From Pollenia angustigena (Eukaryota; Arthropoda; Insecta; Diptera; Polleniidae), in assembly GCA_930367215.1 (NCBI GenBank), contig OV884059.1, positions 73,503,393-73,567,392 of the forward strand: DNA of 64,000 bases, read 5' to 3'. The translations under genes and the position numbers were made by a program. Below the pieces are notes generated by a model, which saw nothing but the letters and a program-made list of their open reading frames with translations, did not search any database and was not told where the DNA came from. Shown one piece after another: positions 44,047-55,449 of this stretch; position 1 is the first letter of the stretch; the number at the start of each line of letters is the position of its first letter.

Positions 44047-44094
44047 TACACTTTGCTTAGTTTGCTTTGAAATTTCATTATGTATCGACTTACA

Positions 44095-45599
44095 CAAGGC
44101 GAATTTACTTCAGGCGAGACTACAACAAGTCAACAACACGAAAAACAACACTGTTTTTTATTGTTGCTTGAGTTGGTCGGTATGTCAAAAAACGTAAACA
44201 AGGCGAATTCAATTGTAAACAACTTTTGACATTTCTCTATATTAGTTTGAAAAAAGTAGTCTAAAGCACACAACATAACAAAAAAAAAAAAAATATATAA
44301 AAATTACATTTAAGTTGTATTAAAATAAAAACTACTTCCAAATTCTTGCGTTTTGGGTGCCAAATATATCTTTCATGTCATCGTTAAGGTTTTTGTGCTT
44401 TCCAGCAATATTTGCAAACTGTAAATTGGCATCAGAGGCACTTGTTTACTTCTCTCTTTCAAACATTTGTTTTATATCATATCGACCATCATCAGGAAAG
44501 AATCGAACTCTTTCGCCAGTTTCATCATCGGTGTTAACACGTTTTTGCTGTTGTTTTTCTTGCCGTCGTATGAATCATTTTGATCCAGTATTTTCGATGG
44601 TGGAAATGGTCTTGTATGTCCCGCTTGATTAGTGTGGGTTAGTAAGATATGTTCATCTTTGTTTACACCAGGTTTATCGCCTTTAGATTAGGATCTGTTA
44701 TCGTTACTCTCAATATATAGACATTTTTGTCGTTCTTTAAAATTGTTTCTTTGGGCGCGTACTTTTTCTAGCTTTTTTCGTAATTTATCTGCAAGTTCCA
44801 TATTGCACATTATTTCAGCTTTAAGTATTTTTGCTCCTAATTCGTTCATTTGATGGTCAGTAAAAAATTCTGATGTAGAAGTGCAAGATTTTTCATTTTA
44901 TTCCTCTTTCGGTACAGCTTCATTATATGCAGTCTCATCATCACTGCCATCGTGTAATTTTCTCTGAGGCGTCATGCTCTCAGTGAATTTATTTTTGTTT
45001 CTTTGCTTTTTCCATTCTTTACACTGAATTAAACTTTGCAAATACATATATTGATTTTTCTGATTTTGTACTAATGTAGTCATCGTCATTTTTTGGTTTC
45101 TTAAATGCGGGTATACCAGTTCCTGTAGTTTTCCAATAGGAATTAAGTTCTATTGAGCTTTTTGCCGGGTCGTACGCATCAATTTGTTTTTTTTTTCATT
45201 TGGCTTACTTCCTGTGCGTTCCCGTGAATAAGTTTTTAACATTAAAGCGTCTGTCATCCAACTATCTCGTTGTAGTGGCTCTTCTCTTTTCTTCAAATCC
45301 ACAAATTTATTTATTGGACTTTTTTTGGATCTTTTATTGTGCTTATCTTTTTTCTTTTTTGATTTACTTCTCTTGGCTTCTTTGCTCCTTTTCTTAAGCT
45401 ATTCTTTGACTGATGGGAGCATCCAATTTGTTTCACCTTTCAACATCATTTTGGTGTGCCGTTCAGCTCTTTGTTCAGTCCGATTTTTTGCAAAAATTTC
45501 CAGTTACAATTTAACATAAACATCTTTTGACATATCTCTACATAATAATAAAAAAAATGTAAACAACTTTTGACGCCACCTGAAAGTCAATTCGCCTTG
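44095..45599. mobile_element. hAT-like (8-bp TSD) element carrying a host gene fragment
   Basis: Ends CAAGGCGAATTTACTTCAGG and CCTGAAAGTCAATTCGCCTTG are inverted. GACTTACA is duplicated exactly at 44087-44094 and 45600-45607, which fall in the mariner codons CGA CTT ACA, proving the insertion. A second internal CAAGGCGAATTC lies near 44194. There is no transposase. About 1.17 kb of the interior is a - strand piece of CWF19L2, so this is a Pack-type, transduplicated element. Confidence 0.88.
44341..45510 (-). pseudogene. CWF19L2 (spliceosome-associated) gene fragment, broken
   Basis: Read from 45510 down on the - strand. The order is TKMMLKGETNWMLPSVKE, a lysine-rich block, PLQRDSWMTDALMLKTYSRE, then after a frame change DPAKSSIELNSYWKTTGTGIP. 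A coiled region follows (DHQMNELGAKILKAEIMCN, ADKLRKKLEKVRAQRN), then LTHTNQAGHTRPFP, DDETGERVRFFPDDGRYDIK and ASDANLQFANIAGK...DDMKDIFG. This is the middle of CWF19-like protein 2, a factor of spliceosome disassembly. The C-terminal CwfJ/HIT-like domains and the N-terminus are absent. Stops (for example after SVKE and FEREK) and frameshifts show it is not functional. It may be genomic or copied from mRNA; no clear intron was seen. Confidence 0.8.
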
Positions 45600-46240
45600 G
45601 ACTTACACCAGAGCAACTCGTTCAAATTATTGAAATTTCTAATCAAAATAATTGTTCTATTCGTCAAACTCATCGTGCACTTCTTCCATTTTCGTCCTTC
45701 AGAGCGGATAATTCGAAGAACAATAGATCGTTTTCGGATCACATTTACTGTTACTGTTAAAATGCATCCCGTGAGGCGCCGAACAGTGCGCACTTAAGAA
45801 GCTGTAGCCGCTGTGCAGGAAAGCATTGAAGATGATACTAATCAATCAATTCGTCGCCGTTCCCAGCAACTGGGGTTGTGTCCTTCCACTTTATGGAAGT
45901 TTTATGAAAGGATTTTGTTTTAAAAGCTTTCCAAATTCAACTTGTGCAGGAATTAAAGCTAAACGACGATTGCATGCGCCGCCAATTCGGCGAATGGGCT
46001 GAAGCACAAGGTGATTTTGAATTTCTAAAATTTTATTTTCTGATTACGGCCATTTCTGGTTGAATGGGTACGAAATAAGCAGAACTGTCGCATTTGGAGT
46101 GTGGAGAATCCACAAGCTTTTCTCGAAACACCAATACATCTACAGAGAAATAACTGTTTGGTGCACTTTATGGGCTGGTGGAGTAATCGGCCCATATGTT
46201 ACTGCCAATGGTGAACGGTATAGGAACATGATTCAAAATT

Positions 46241-46793
46241 GTTCGTACCTCAATTACGTGGCATTCTTTTGTCTTTTAAATGCTAAATATTTGAATTACT
46301 TGTATATAGACGATCAGCGTAAAATTTGGCTGTGGCACGACAATAAATCGATGGATAACAGAGCCTTTATTACGGCTACATTTGAAGAAATTAATTCACG
46401 TAATGGACAAAAACTTCGAGCGAAGCTGAGGAGTACTCCTTATCAAACAAATATCTCTATAAGGAACAATAATTTTTTTACTACTGAGTTTTTGGATAAT
46501 GATTATGTATGTCGTTATTTCGCAAGACAAAGTAAAATTGTGCCCGGTAGAGAAACAGTCCAGACGTTATGTTGTAGCAAAACAAACATCAACACCAAAT
46601 GATAAATGTCGATGGCGTTTGGGAGCGTATGATATCGGTCCACGATCTTGGAAGGCGTCTTAAGCCTCCTTTAAATTAATAAAAAAAACACAAATGTTTC
46701 AATTTGTAAGTATTCAATAACTATAAACATTTATTTTCTTATTTACATACTTCAATTGTTTGTTTTAATTCTTTTCAGCAAGACAGTTACAAT
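46241..46793 (+). other. Unidentified ORF tail after the mariner remnant
   Basis: An open frame runs on to 46602 with DDQRKIWLWHDNKSMDNRAF and EEINSRNGQKLRAKLRS. I do not recognise it, and it does not match the mariner family. It may be the scrap of another element. The remainder is AT-rich with no gene. Confidence 0.3.
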
Positions 46794-47394
46794 CAGTATT
46801 GTTATACACTTTTTGAAAAGTCCTTACGCGCCAGAAAAAATCCCTATTTTTCACTACGCGTTAAAAAAATTGTCTTTACAAAAATCCCTACAACTTTTAA
46901 ATGATAAAATATCAATTTAAATAAACCCACTTGTTTTAATGTATATAAATTTTATTAAAAGTTATTCCCAGCTAGTATTTGGTTGATAATTTTTTTAACC
47001 CAATATTCAGCAAAAACAATTAAATATTCAGTTATTTTATTAAATTCAGTCATTTTCGTTTACTCCACAAAAGAGCCGAATTTCTAAAAAATACCAGACA
47101 GACACCCGTCCGCTTGTTTTTCTAATGAGCGAGAGAGGGAGAATATTATTATTTACTTACTTACCCTGTTCAGTGTTACCGTCGGATATTTTAAAAAAGT
47201 ACCAAAAAAAGGGGATATCTACAAAAAAAGTGGCACCAAAAAGAGGATTTAAAAAAAAATGGGCACATCTTTTAAAATTAAAATAAGTACACCACATTAT
47301 GTATTTTTGACGGTTTTTCTAGTTATTATAATTTTAAGTGGTATAAAAACATAACAAAATACATTGTATATTAATTATATACACTAAAAACAAT

Positions 47395-47841
47395 TGATCG
47401 TTTTACAATAGACGTATATATTAAAACGAAAATCGCTTAATTGAGCAAGATGTGCAATAAAGTGAAACACCCATGTGTAGATAGAAAATAAAACTCATTT
47501 CTTTATTTAATAAGTTAAAAAAATGGTTTAGGTTTTTTAATACAAAATAAAAATCAGGAAAGATTATCGTACAATCTTTCTAGCCGCAAAATAATTTTTT
47601 TACGTTTGTGGAGCAGAAACACATTAAGTAGACGGAAACAATTAACCGAAACAATTGCTCTTGTTTTTCGCAATGCGGTCTTATTTTGCGAAATAATTAA
47701 GCGGGTGACGCAATTAAACGGAACTCAATTAAACGGGTATTTTTACAAAGACAGTTAAACTGAATGATTTAGTTACATGATTTTAAGTGCAATAAAACGG
47801 GAAACTCAATTAAGCGGGACTCAATTAACCGAAAATAACTG
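47395..47841 (-). mobile_element. pogo-like element, one-ended fragment
   Basis: The right edge CTCAATTAACCGAAAATAACTG followed by TA is the reverse of the end CAGTTATTTTCGGTTAATTGAG. The fragment repeats, in the opposite orientation, most of 56066-56470 (for example CGTTTGTGGAGCAGAAACAC and GCGGGTGACGCAATTAAACGG). The other terminus is missing. Confidence 0.65.
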
Positions 47842-48215
47842 TATCTGATAAATGTGACGTGATGGGAGAAAACTGCGCTCATACGGCTATAGCATTCCAA
47901 AAAATATAAGAATCAGTTGGAATGGATAAATAAACGTTTTCAATGTCGTCTTGTGTTATTTATTAATGGTCAGTTCATACACATTTTTTTACAATTAATT
48001 GTTCTTAAAACGACTTCTATACTTTCGTAAAGTGTCTTCACTTAAAACCCAATCTTCAAGGCTTCAAATTTAAAGATAAAAGCATGGATTCGCAAGTATT
48101 TTCTTTTAACTTATTTGTTACTTTATTTTTGATTAAAGCTTACTTAGTTAAATACGCTCAGCAGAAGCACTATTGTGTGACAATTCAAAAATTTGAGAGA
48201 TCATTTTGTACAAGT

Positions 48216-48461
48216 TTAAATATATATACAGGTATACTCATCAAATCTATTTTTCAATGTTCCAATTTCACGCCAAAAATCTTCAGCACTCGAAATTTTA
48301 AATAAGTGTTCATAATTCGCGTTATTTACTTTACTCTCTAGAAGTTTAAATTCAAGTATAAATGCATCTGGGTCAGTTATGATATCTTTATACTCTGAAA
48401 CTAATTCGAAATAGTTTATATGTTCATTCGACACTATAAATAATGGGTCTAAATACTTCAA
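48216..48461 (-). pseudogene. hAT transposase C-terminal scrap
   Basis: An 81-codon frame, MKYLDPLFIVSNE...FELVSEYKDIITDPD...EFKLLESKVN...EDFWREIGTLKN, has the spacing of the region just before the hAT dimerisation motif (LDP, E..LL, FW..I). The SER.FS motif is not visible. Assignment is moderate and rests partly on its being inside a TSD-defined hAT. Confidence 0.5.
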
Positions 48462-49679
48462 TATATTGAGCTTTTTGTTTTTTTATATCAATTCTTGTAA
48501 TCAATTCTTTACACAATTTTTGATTTTTAATGTCAATTACACAAACTTTAGAAAAGTTTTCGGTACACAACAGTTCGGTTTTTGCTTCACGAACAATATA
48601 TATATGCGAGATATCATTACCCCCTTATTCATAATAAATAACACAGGTAAATAGAAAGTTTATTCAACCGATTTTCTGCTAACCACGCATGATATTAATA
48701 TATTAACACAGTTTTACTTATATTAAAGCTGGGAGTTATAATAAAACAGGAAGAAAAAAAAGTATCTTTTTCTAACGGAAAAAGTATCAAAAAAGTGGCA
48801 AGAATCACAAAAAGTACCACATTTGGGTGCATTTTGTGAAAGTGGCCAAATAGTATCCAAGCAGTCGAAAAAGTGGCAAAATGCCACTTTAGTGGCACCA
48901 ACGATAACAGGGACCCTGTTACACACGTTTGTTTTACTTTTGTTGTACTGACCACGTTGTTTAACTAAATTATTTTAACAAATAGAAAATGGGAATTGCT
49001 TACACAAAACAAGCAATTAATTTTTTATAGATACGTGAACATTTATTTTTGGTAGTTAAATTATATCAAATAACTGAATATTCATTCGTTTTTACTGAAT
49101 ATGTTGTTAATTTTTTGATAGTTAATTTATATCAAATAACTGAATATTTCTTTGTTTTTTATGGAATATGTAGTTAATTTTTTGACAGTTTATATATATA
49201 AAATAACTAAATATTCATTTGTTTTTTACGGAAATCGCGGTTGAATTTTTGACAGTAAAAATTAAATGAAATTTTCGTTACTTTAAATAACATTTTCATT
49301 TAATTTTACATAAAGGAGAATATAACTTAATCAACGGACAATATTAACTGCAACTGAAAATCCGTATTAATATGCACTTAGTTTTTTGAATAACTGTTAG
49401 AATCAGTTAAAAATAAATTTGCTTGGAATTTTAAATGTTTATTTATTTAAAAATGACTGAACGGAATATTTCTTAAATAAACTTCAGTCCGTTACTGTAA
49501 TAATATTGTGAGTGTATATGATTCATTGCCGAAAAATAAGAAAAGGCTAAAAAATAAACCCTAAAATACACACAATGATAGAAAAAAACCTTTTGCTATC
49601 TGTATTGGCATTTGACAGTGATAAATTAAAGATAGCTTATTTTGGCTTAGCGATTCGTTAGAAATTTAAGTTCAGAAAC

Positions 49680-49945
49680 GTAGATTGCTAGCCTTCGTTC
49701 CCTAGTTTGGTGATAGGGCTGCTATCTAAGCACCCAAAGGTGCTGTGTTTGGAGCCAGTGTTTCAAAGGATCCAGTATTCGCGATCTCCTACTTCCTGAG
49801 ACGCACTTTGGCCATTCAGGGTTCGCTGACACTCCAGGTTGGCAACAGAATTTCCTCTGTGCGGTTGTTAAGGTTATACCGTCTAAGATCGGTCGACAGG
49901 GCCTCGTTTGTCAAAAAACAGGGGTCACCAAGTCATTTCTAGACA
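49680..49945. other. Locally GC-richer unique block of unknown nature
   Basis: TTCGTTCCCTAGTTTGGTG through CAAGTCATTTCTAGACAGAGGG stands out from the AT-rich surroundings inside the outer hAT. The + strand has a 65-codon ORF at 49745 with no family resemblance. Possible captured host DNA, a SINE body or an RNA-derived piece; none is supported. Confidence 0.35.
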
Positions 49946-50245
49946 GAGGGTGAGGTTGTGACTTTTACTCTTGAACTTTTTGATTCCCATCTCTAGCAAA
50001 TTATCTTTTTATTGCTCTGAAAAACTTAGTTCTAAGCATTTTCATTCTTATAAAAAAGATCTTAAAATCAAAGTTCAAATGGCGGCAAGCAATCATTTTG
50101 TTAGCATGTTGCCACAAATCGAAAAAGATTCCCTTAATTTTAATGATTTTAAAATATCTGTCCTTTTTCCCTACAGCCAATTTTTTTAGAAGAAAATCCC
50201 TACGAATAGTGATTTTTCCCTTCGTATAACATCACTGGTTACAAC

Positions 50246-50870
50246 ATACATTTTGTGGAAACCAGAGCCCTGTGCCCATGTTCTGTAACTCTCGCGTCGA
50301 GAAACTTTTCAATTGAAATGTGAGAAGTGAAACAAAAATTCCATAAATTGAAACAAACAGCTGTTTTTCTGAATAAAATGTGGCTGTAACTTTTTTTGAC
50401 GAGTACTAGCTGTCACGTAAGGAAATTACTCGCCAATTTACAGAGAAAATGTGTCAAAAAAACTCACAAATAAAAACAGGGCGAGAAAAAATTTAAACAC
50501 TTAAACACAATTGAAAATGCAAAACACAAAGAATAATAATAATAATATTTTGTTCTTGGCACAGTTTTTCATTGTTTAATTATTTTGCTTTTAAAATTTT
50601 TATAAAATATACGAATGTTTTCAAAGCTCGTTTGCAAACAACAAACATTAAAGTCGCACTCTACACTATTTGGTATAGCCGACGGTTGTATTTTCGCCGC
50701 CGCCGTTGAAATATATTAAATTTTGGTCGCCGTCAACGATATGTATTACTGGCGTTCTGAACGTCTGCAATGTCACATCGGCTTTGAAATCGGCAAAGGC
50801 AAAACAGGTATGAACACTTTCCTCCTCTGTTTGCCGAACGACTCCCTGCAAAGAGTATCCCATAAGGGAC
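50246..50870. repeat. Dispersed repeat family C, copy 1
   Basis: It begins near CCCTGTGCCCATGTTCTGTAACTCTCGCG and includes an AATAATAATAATATTTTGTTCTTGGC stretch and a GTCGCCGTCAACGATATGTATTAC segment. All recur, in reverse orientation, at 60440-61300. The small ORF at 50666 is not conserved as protein. Confidence 0.75.
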
Positions 50871-51278
50871 TAGGACTAGTCCAAAAGTAACCCAAACGTA
50901 TGGAACAAACATGGTCTATTTAACAATGCGATGTCCTAGGGGAGGACCATATAACCCAGCTTTGGACTACAAAGGAGAAGTTTTAAAACTACTCCATGGT
51001 ATACTCAAGAGGATAAGTTTTGAAGTCGTTTAAAATCGAAAGCATGTCGTTTAAAAACGAAGACATGTCGTCTCACTACTAACACTTTTTAAAAAGCTTG
51101 CATTACATTGGAAATACTGAAAGAATAAAAAAATAAAACATTTTATACATCAGCAAAAATTGCAAAACGTTTAATGTGCCTGTACATAGAGGCGTACTAT
51201 TTTAACTAAGCCTGCTGACAAGCAGCATTACATTTAAGTTAATGAAAAGTATATGGAGCTTTATAAGACTTTATAAAA
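50871..51278. other. Intergenic, no gene seen
   Basis: A short GTCGTTTAAAA/CATGTCGT direct repeat near 51025-51070 is the only structure noticed. Confidence 0.35.
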
Positions 51279-52410
51279 CAAGTAAGAAAGAATAGTCAAT
51301 CAAGTCCGACCATATGGTACCCTTCACCACAGTATTTAAAAACAAATTTTCGAGAGTGTACCTTGATTTCATATGAAATAATCCGCCAATAATAAAAATT
51401 AAATAACACCCCAAACAAGATGAAAGTTGTTGTTGTGGCTTTCTTTACAAATTTTTGGGGGGTTTTTTAATTTTTTTTTTTTTTTTTTTGAGTTAATTCT
51501 TGGAATTTAAAGCTATTTTCAAGAGTAATATTTGTAAGAGAGCTATTGTCAAATATGGACCGATTCCAATAAAATGTGGTAATATGCTTGAAATCGCCGT
51601 TAAATAGGTTTAATTTAGTTTAAGCCCCCAACATAAAACAAGTAACAAAAATAGTCGGTCAAGCCCGAGTATTTAAAAATAAATTTTCGAAAGTGTATTG
51701 CTATCTGAATAAGAATCAATCTATGTTTTAAATTTCATTAAAATCTGTTTCGGAAAGGCAGAAATTGCCCCCTATCAACACTTGTGGTCCTATTTTTAAA
51801 AAATTCATACCTTATGTGTCCATATAAATATGAATCTATCCATGTTTTAAATTTCATTAAAATTGGTTTAATTTTGGACACAAAGATCCTATTCCGCCAG
51901 CAGCTTGTATAGGGGCTATATGAAATTATGGACCGATTCGCCCCATTTTTAATAGGCTTGGTCCTTAAGCCAATTAGAACCCATGTAAAAAATTTCTTTA
52001 ATTATCTTCAATATTGCGACCTCTACTTTGCGCACAAGGTCAGCCAGCCAGCCTGCCAGCCGGACGGACATCGTTAGATCGACTTCAGAAAGTGATTCTG
52101 AGTCGATCGGTATACTTTAAGGTTGGTTAAGGACCAATATTTGAAGGTGTTACACACATCAACACAAATGCATAATACCTTATCCACTATTGTGGTGTGG
52201 GTTTAAAAATGGGTTATGTGCACAAAAACTCTATTCTTTAATGAAACTTGTATGGACCCATGCTCACTCTTTTTAATAGGCTTGGTCCTTGTGAGAATTT
52301 ACTTTACGCACAAGTTTAACATGCATCGTTAGATATAAGCAAAATATGGTTCTAAGTCAATCGAGTATACCTAAAGTGGATTTTGGAACAATATTTAAAG
52401 GTAGTCCAAC
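51279..52410 (+). repeat. Dispersed repeat family B, overlapping copies
   Basis: It starts CAAGTAAGAAAGAATAGTCAATCAAGTCCGACCATATGGTACCC. A second start (CAAGTAACAAAAATAGTCGGTCAAGCCCGA) lies at about 51638. A body end with TTGTGGTGTGGGTTTAAAAATG near 52190-52210 is followed by another partial tail. The CAAGT.AGA start, GTCGG..CCCGAC hairpin and TGTGGTG.GGGT end parallel family A. Confidence 0.75.
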
Positions 52411-52549
52411 GATTTCGATATTATTAAATTCGACATTGTAAACTTTAATCAAATATAAAGAATGATTCAAACCAACCTGGCTTTTACTTTACTTAACGCA
52501 ATCGCATTTTTTTTTTACTTGCAGTGATTTTTTGGTATTGGCAGCAAGT

Positions 52550-53512
52550 GGCAACACGAAATAACAACCGATTTAATAACGCCCAAAAAGAAAAATTAAA
52601 TAAGCCCCAATAAAATTGCAAAATTTGCAAATTGGGCCTAATTTCGTTTTTTTTTTTTGGGTTTTATTTCATATTTAAATTTGGGGTAATTTCATTATGA
52701 AATAGAGCCCAAAAAAAGTAATCCTCAAATTATTTAATTGCATTTTATTTCACATAAAATTTTTTTGGGGCCTTATTTCATTTTTTTGGGCTTTATTTCA
52801 TTTTCATAATTTTAAGGATTTCTAAAGCTCTAAATTGTATTTTGTATTTTGGTTTTCGGTGTTATTTCATTTGCTGTGGGAGATATTTCATTTTCAATTA
52901 TTTGCAATTTCTTAAAATTGTTTAACATTTTAAACGGTATTTATTACGGGATTGTTTAAACAGTTGCTACTCATACATTTGGAATATTTTGAAAAGGATA
53001 TTTGTTAAAAACGTGAAAAGAGGGAGAGTGAAGAAGAAAATCCTTGCAACCGGCTGAAGAATGGATATACATACAAAGAAGCTTTAGTCAGCGAAGCCGG
53101 TGTTTGTTATATCATATGTATGGGTAGTGAATCAAATACTCTCTTTTTGCCATGCAAGCACCCAAGTTGTTTCAATTAAACAAATGATTGAATTTCAAGA
53201 AAATAAATAATTGAATTAAGAGAAAATTATTGGATTCCAGAAAACATACAAAATTTGGGTCTTATTTCATTTTTTTGGGTGTTATTTCATTGGATCTTAT
53301 TTTATTATTTCCTTAAGTTTTATTTCATTATGAAATAAGTCCCAATTAGCAAATTTTTTTTATTTTTAAATTGGGGATTATTTTGTGAAAATTGGGCATT
53401 TTTCATTATTTTTTATTTGGCAGTTCCTTCATTTTATTGGGGTTTCTTTCACTGGGGCTTATTTCATTTTTCTAATTGGGCGTTATTTCATCGGGTGTTA
53501 TTTCGTGTCGCC
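52550..53512. mobile_element. Mutator-like (MULE) non-autonomous element, perfect 9-bp TSD
   Basis: The left GGCAACACGAAATAACAACC and right GGGTGTTATTTCGTGTCGCC are inverted. GCAGCAAGT is duplicated exactly at 52541-52549 and 53513-53521; a 9-bp TSD is typical of Mutator-like elements. The 963-bp body is built from many TTATTTCAT/ATGAAATAA words, often with TTGGG or GGGC next to them, on both strands. No transposase. Confidence 0.8.
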
Positions 53513-53521
53513 GCAGCAAGT

Positions 53522-55213
53522 TAATGTCGAGAATATAAATAGGGCTACCAATTATACATGACTGCGGAAATTATAATTATAGTTTTAGCTTCTTTTAAGA
53601 ATGTATATTAGGGCAATAACCAAATGTATGGCATAGTACCACCGAGTGGCCAATAATGTTTAAGTAATGAAAACACATGTCTCCCGTCGTTTTGCGAAAA
53701 AAACCTCACGCAGGGAAGCAAATTTCTAAAACCTTCCAAGAAATTTTGAACCGCGAAGAATTGCAAACCTTAGGAAAATTTTTAAATCTTAGGCAGTGGA
53801 TAAATTCCAAAATAGCATTTAAGTGATACGTATAGTAATATAAACAAATATCAGGTGTATATTTTTTAAAATTTCCGTAAGACAAAAATGGTTGTTTTCA
53901 AACTGCAACCCGAACCCTGCGTGAACTTTTTAACAATCCGAAAAACTGATCATACTTTTTATTCATAACTTTTAGTGTTCTACACGACTATACTATGCCG
54001 TTTTAAAAGTTATAGCCCTAATGTATATGTATTTAAAAATATTTTTGGTTTCTTGCAATTTTTTTTTTTATTTAATTTTAAAACACCAGTCTAATAAAAA
54101 AGTAGTCCCAACTATTTTTTTAGAAATTAAGTTCTGTTTTGCACTTGGTAACTCTGATTTATAAAGAACATTCACTTGACTGTGTAAATATTCACGCAAC
54201 TTGCATATACACTACTTGCAAGTAATTTTTACTACTAATGGCAAGTAGGAACAACAATTTCTCAATTTACCGATTAACGGGATGGTAAGGTACCGACAAA
54301 TATTTTAACTTCTGTTCTTAAATGCTATAGATTGTCTTAACATTTGAAAAGGCAATCATACTTAAAGTACAGTACATAATTTGTTGTTTTAACCCCTTTG
54401 AATTTAGAAACCTCTTTTCTTCTTAAACTAACACTAATTCAATTAATACGTCACTGCGTGGAATATGATTTACCAAAAATCGCTTATTCATATCTACACC
54501 GAATCTTTTGCAAAAAAGTTTGTGCAATTATGTAGATTTTTAAGAATGAACTTCTTTGAACTCGCCTTATCGAGAATAGTGAAAAAACAAAAACACAATT
54601 TGGTAATTTTTTTTTTTATTTTTAAGTCCAATGAGATTCACTGCTAAAAATGTGTAAATTAGACAGCGCGATTAGGCAAAATCGCATTAAGATTGGACCC
54701 GTGCGGAAGTGCAAATACATTTTAAAAACTAAACAAAATATTTATTTAGCTGTGTATAATTTTTTTTTTTTTTTTTAATTAAATAAGTAAGTGATAAATT
54801 CAAAAACGGTGATCCTTGTGAAATATAAAAAGAAACCAACAATAATTTTGAAATTGATTTAAAAAAAATTTAAATAAAAACAAGTAAGTAATTTAATTTG
54901 TTTTAACTAAGGAATTTAAAAAAGGCTTTAAAATACCTACAAGGAGTGAGTTTTTGACTGAAAGATTAAGACAGGAAGGAGTAAGATTAGTTAGTCTTAT
55001 AATAATATTAATCTAACTTTAATCCTCTTTCACCTTTTTGAGTGAAAGATTTTAGCATTTCCAAATGAATTGACAATATTTTTATGTAAAAGTATGACAG
55101 TTTAAAACAAATGTTAAAATTGTCATCAAATAATAATAATAATAATAATAATTGTTCGTAACGTGAAAAAGAAGAAGAAAATGCGAGAATTTTGTACTGT
55201 GTCAGAAAATATT
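53522..55213. other. Intergenic, simple repeats only
   Basis: There is an (AAT)n tract at about 55125-55150, poly-T runs near 54060 and 54760, and a small inverted pair around AGTAAGATTAG/CTAATCT near 54980-55015. No gene or complete element seen. Confidence 0.45.
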
Positions 55214-55449
55214 CGTGGCTATTTTAAAATAGGCGTCGAAGGAGTGAGCAATTACATGAATCCAAAAACAAAATTTGTGAAAATTGTTTTTGTTATCGCG
55301 TGAATCAAATTAACGCGACGGCAATAACGCGTTTCTATCTCTTTTAAAAACTGTAAATTTCGTATGATAAACAAAAACAATGTTTGTCAATTTGTTTTTG
55401 TTTTGTTTTTATTTTCATGTAAATGTTCACTTCTTCGACGCGTATTTTA
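55214..55449. repeat. Palindromic MITE-like unit
   Basis: The left arm AAAATAGGCGTCGAAGGAGTGAGCAATTACATGAA is inverted as TTCATGTAAATGTTCACTTCTTCGACGCGTATTTT; the arms continue into A-rich CAAAAACAAA. The unit is about 235 bp. Confidence 0.6.

Larger units (their letters stand above)
44080..46240 (+). pseudogene. Mariner transposase split by a 1.5-kb insertion
   Basis: ATG 44080 opens MYRLT. After the insertion (44095-45599 plus TSD) the frame continues exactly as PEQLVQIIEISNQNNCSIRQ then THRALLPF, the standard mariner N-terminus. Degraded blocks follow: RRRSQQLG-like text near 45855, LKAFQIQLVQELKLNDDCM, RRQFGEWAEAQG, DYGHFWLNGYE in place of the SDEAHFWLNGYV catalytic segment, TVWCTLWAGGVIGPYV and VTANGERYRNMI. 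Several stops and frame changes are present, the first catalytic Asp motif is damaged, and the C-terminal half is missing. Same family as 5026-5676. Confidence 0.88.
47171..48912 (-). mobile_element. Inner hAT element, perfect 8-bp TSD
   Basis: Left CAGTGTTACCGTCGG and right CCAACGATAACAGGG are imperfect inverted ends. ACCCTGTT is duplicated at 47163-47170 and 48913-48920. Subterminal AAAAAGTGGCACC/AAGTACCA words repeat on both sides. It holds a hAT transposase scrap on the - strand and a pogo-like fragment. Confidence 0.85.
46794..50237. mobile_element. Outer hAT element with 7/8 TSD
   Basis: The left CAGTATTGTTATACACTTTTTG and right CCCTTCGTATAACATCACTG are inverted; each end continues with an AAATCCCTA...TCACTA motif pair. 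Flanks GTTACAAT (46786-46793) and GTTACAAC (50238-50245) match at 7 of 8. It contains the hAT at 47171-48912; without that, the core is about 1.7 kb with no recognised transposase. Confidence 0.75.

Noticed and set aside
44898..45089. 63-codon ORF as an independent gene
   Set aside because: It is an out-of-frame reading across the broken CWF19L2 fragment.
50666..50863. Peptide similarity between ORFs at 50666 (- strand) and 60551 (+ strand), both with TLQT.RTPV.HIVDGDQNL
   Set aside because: Both lie in copies of repeat family C. The base differences I can see between them change amino acids (for example TTG/TTC, ACA/ATA, GAC/GGC, ATC/ACC), so there is no sign of protein-level selection.
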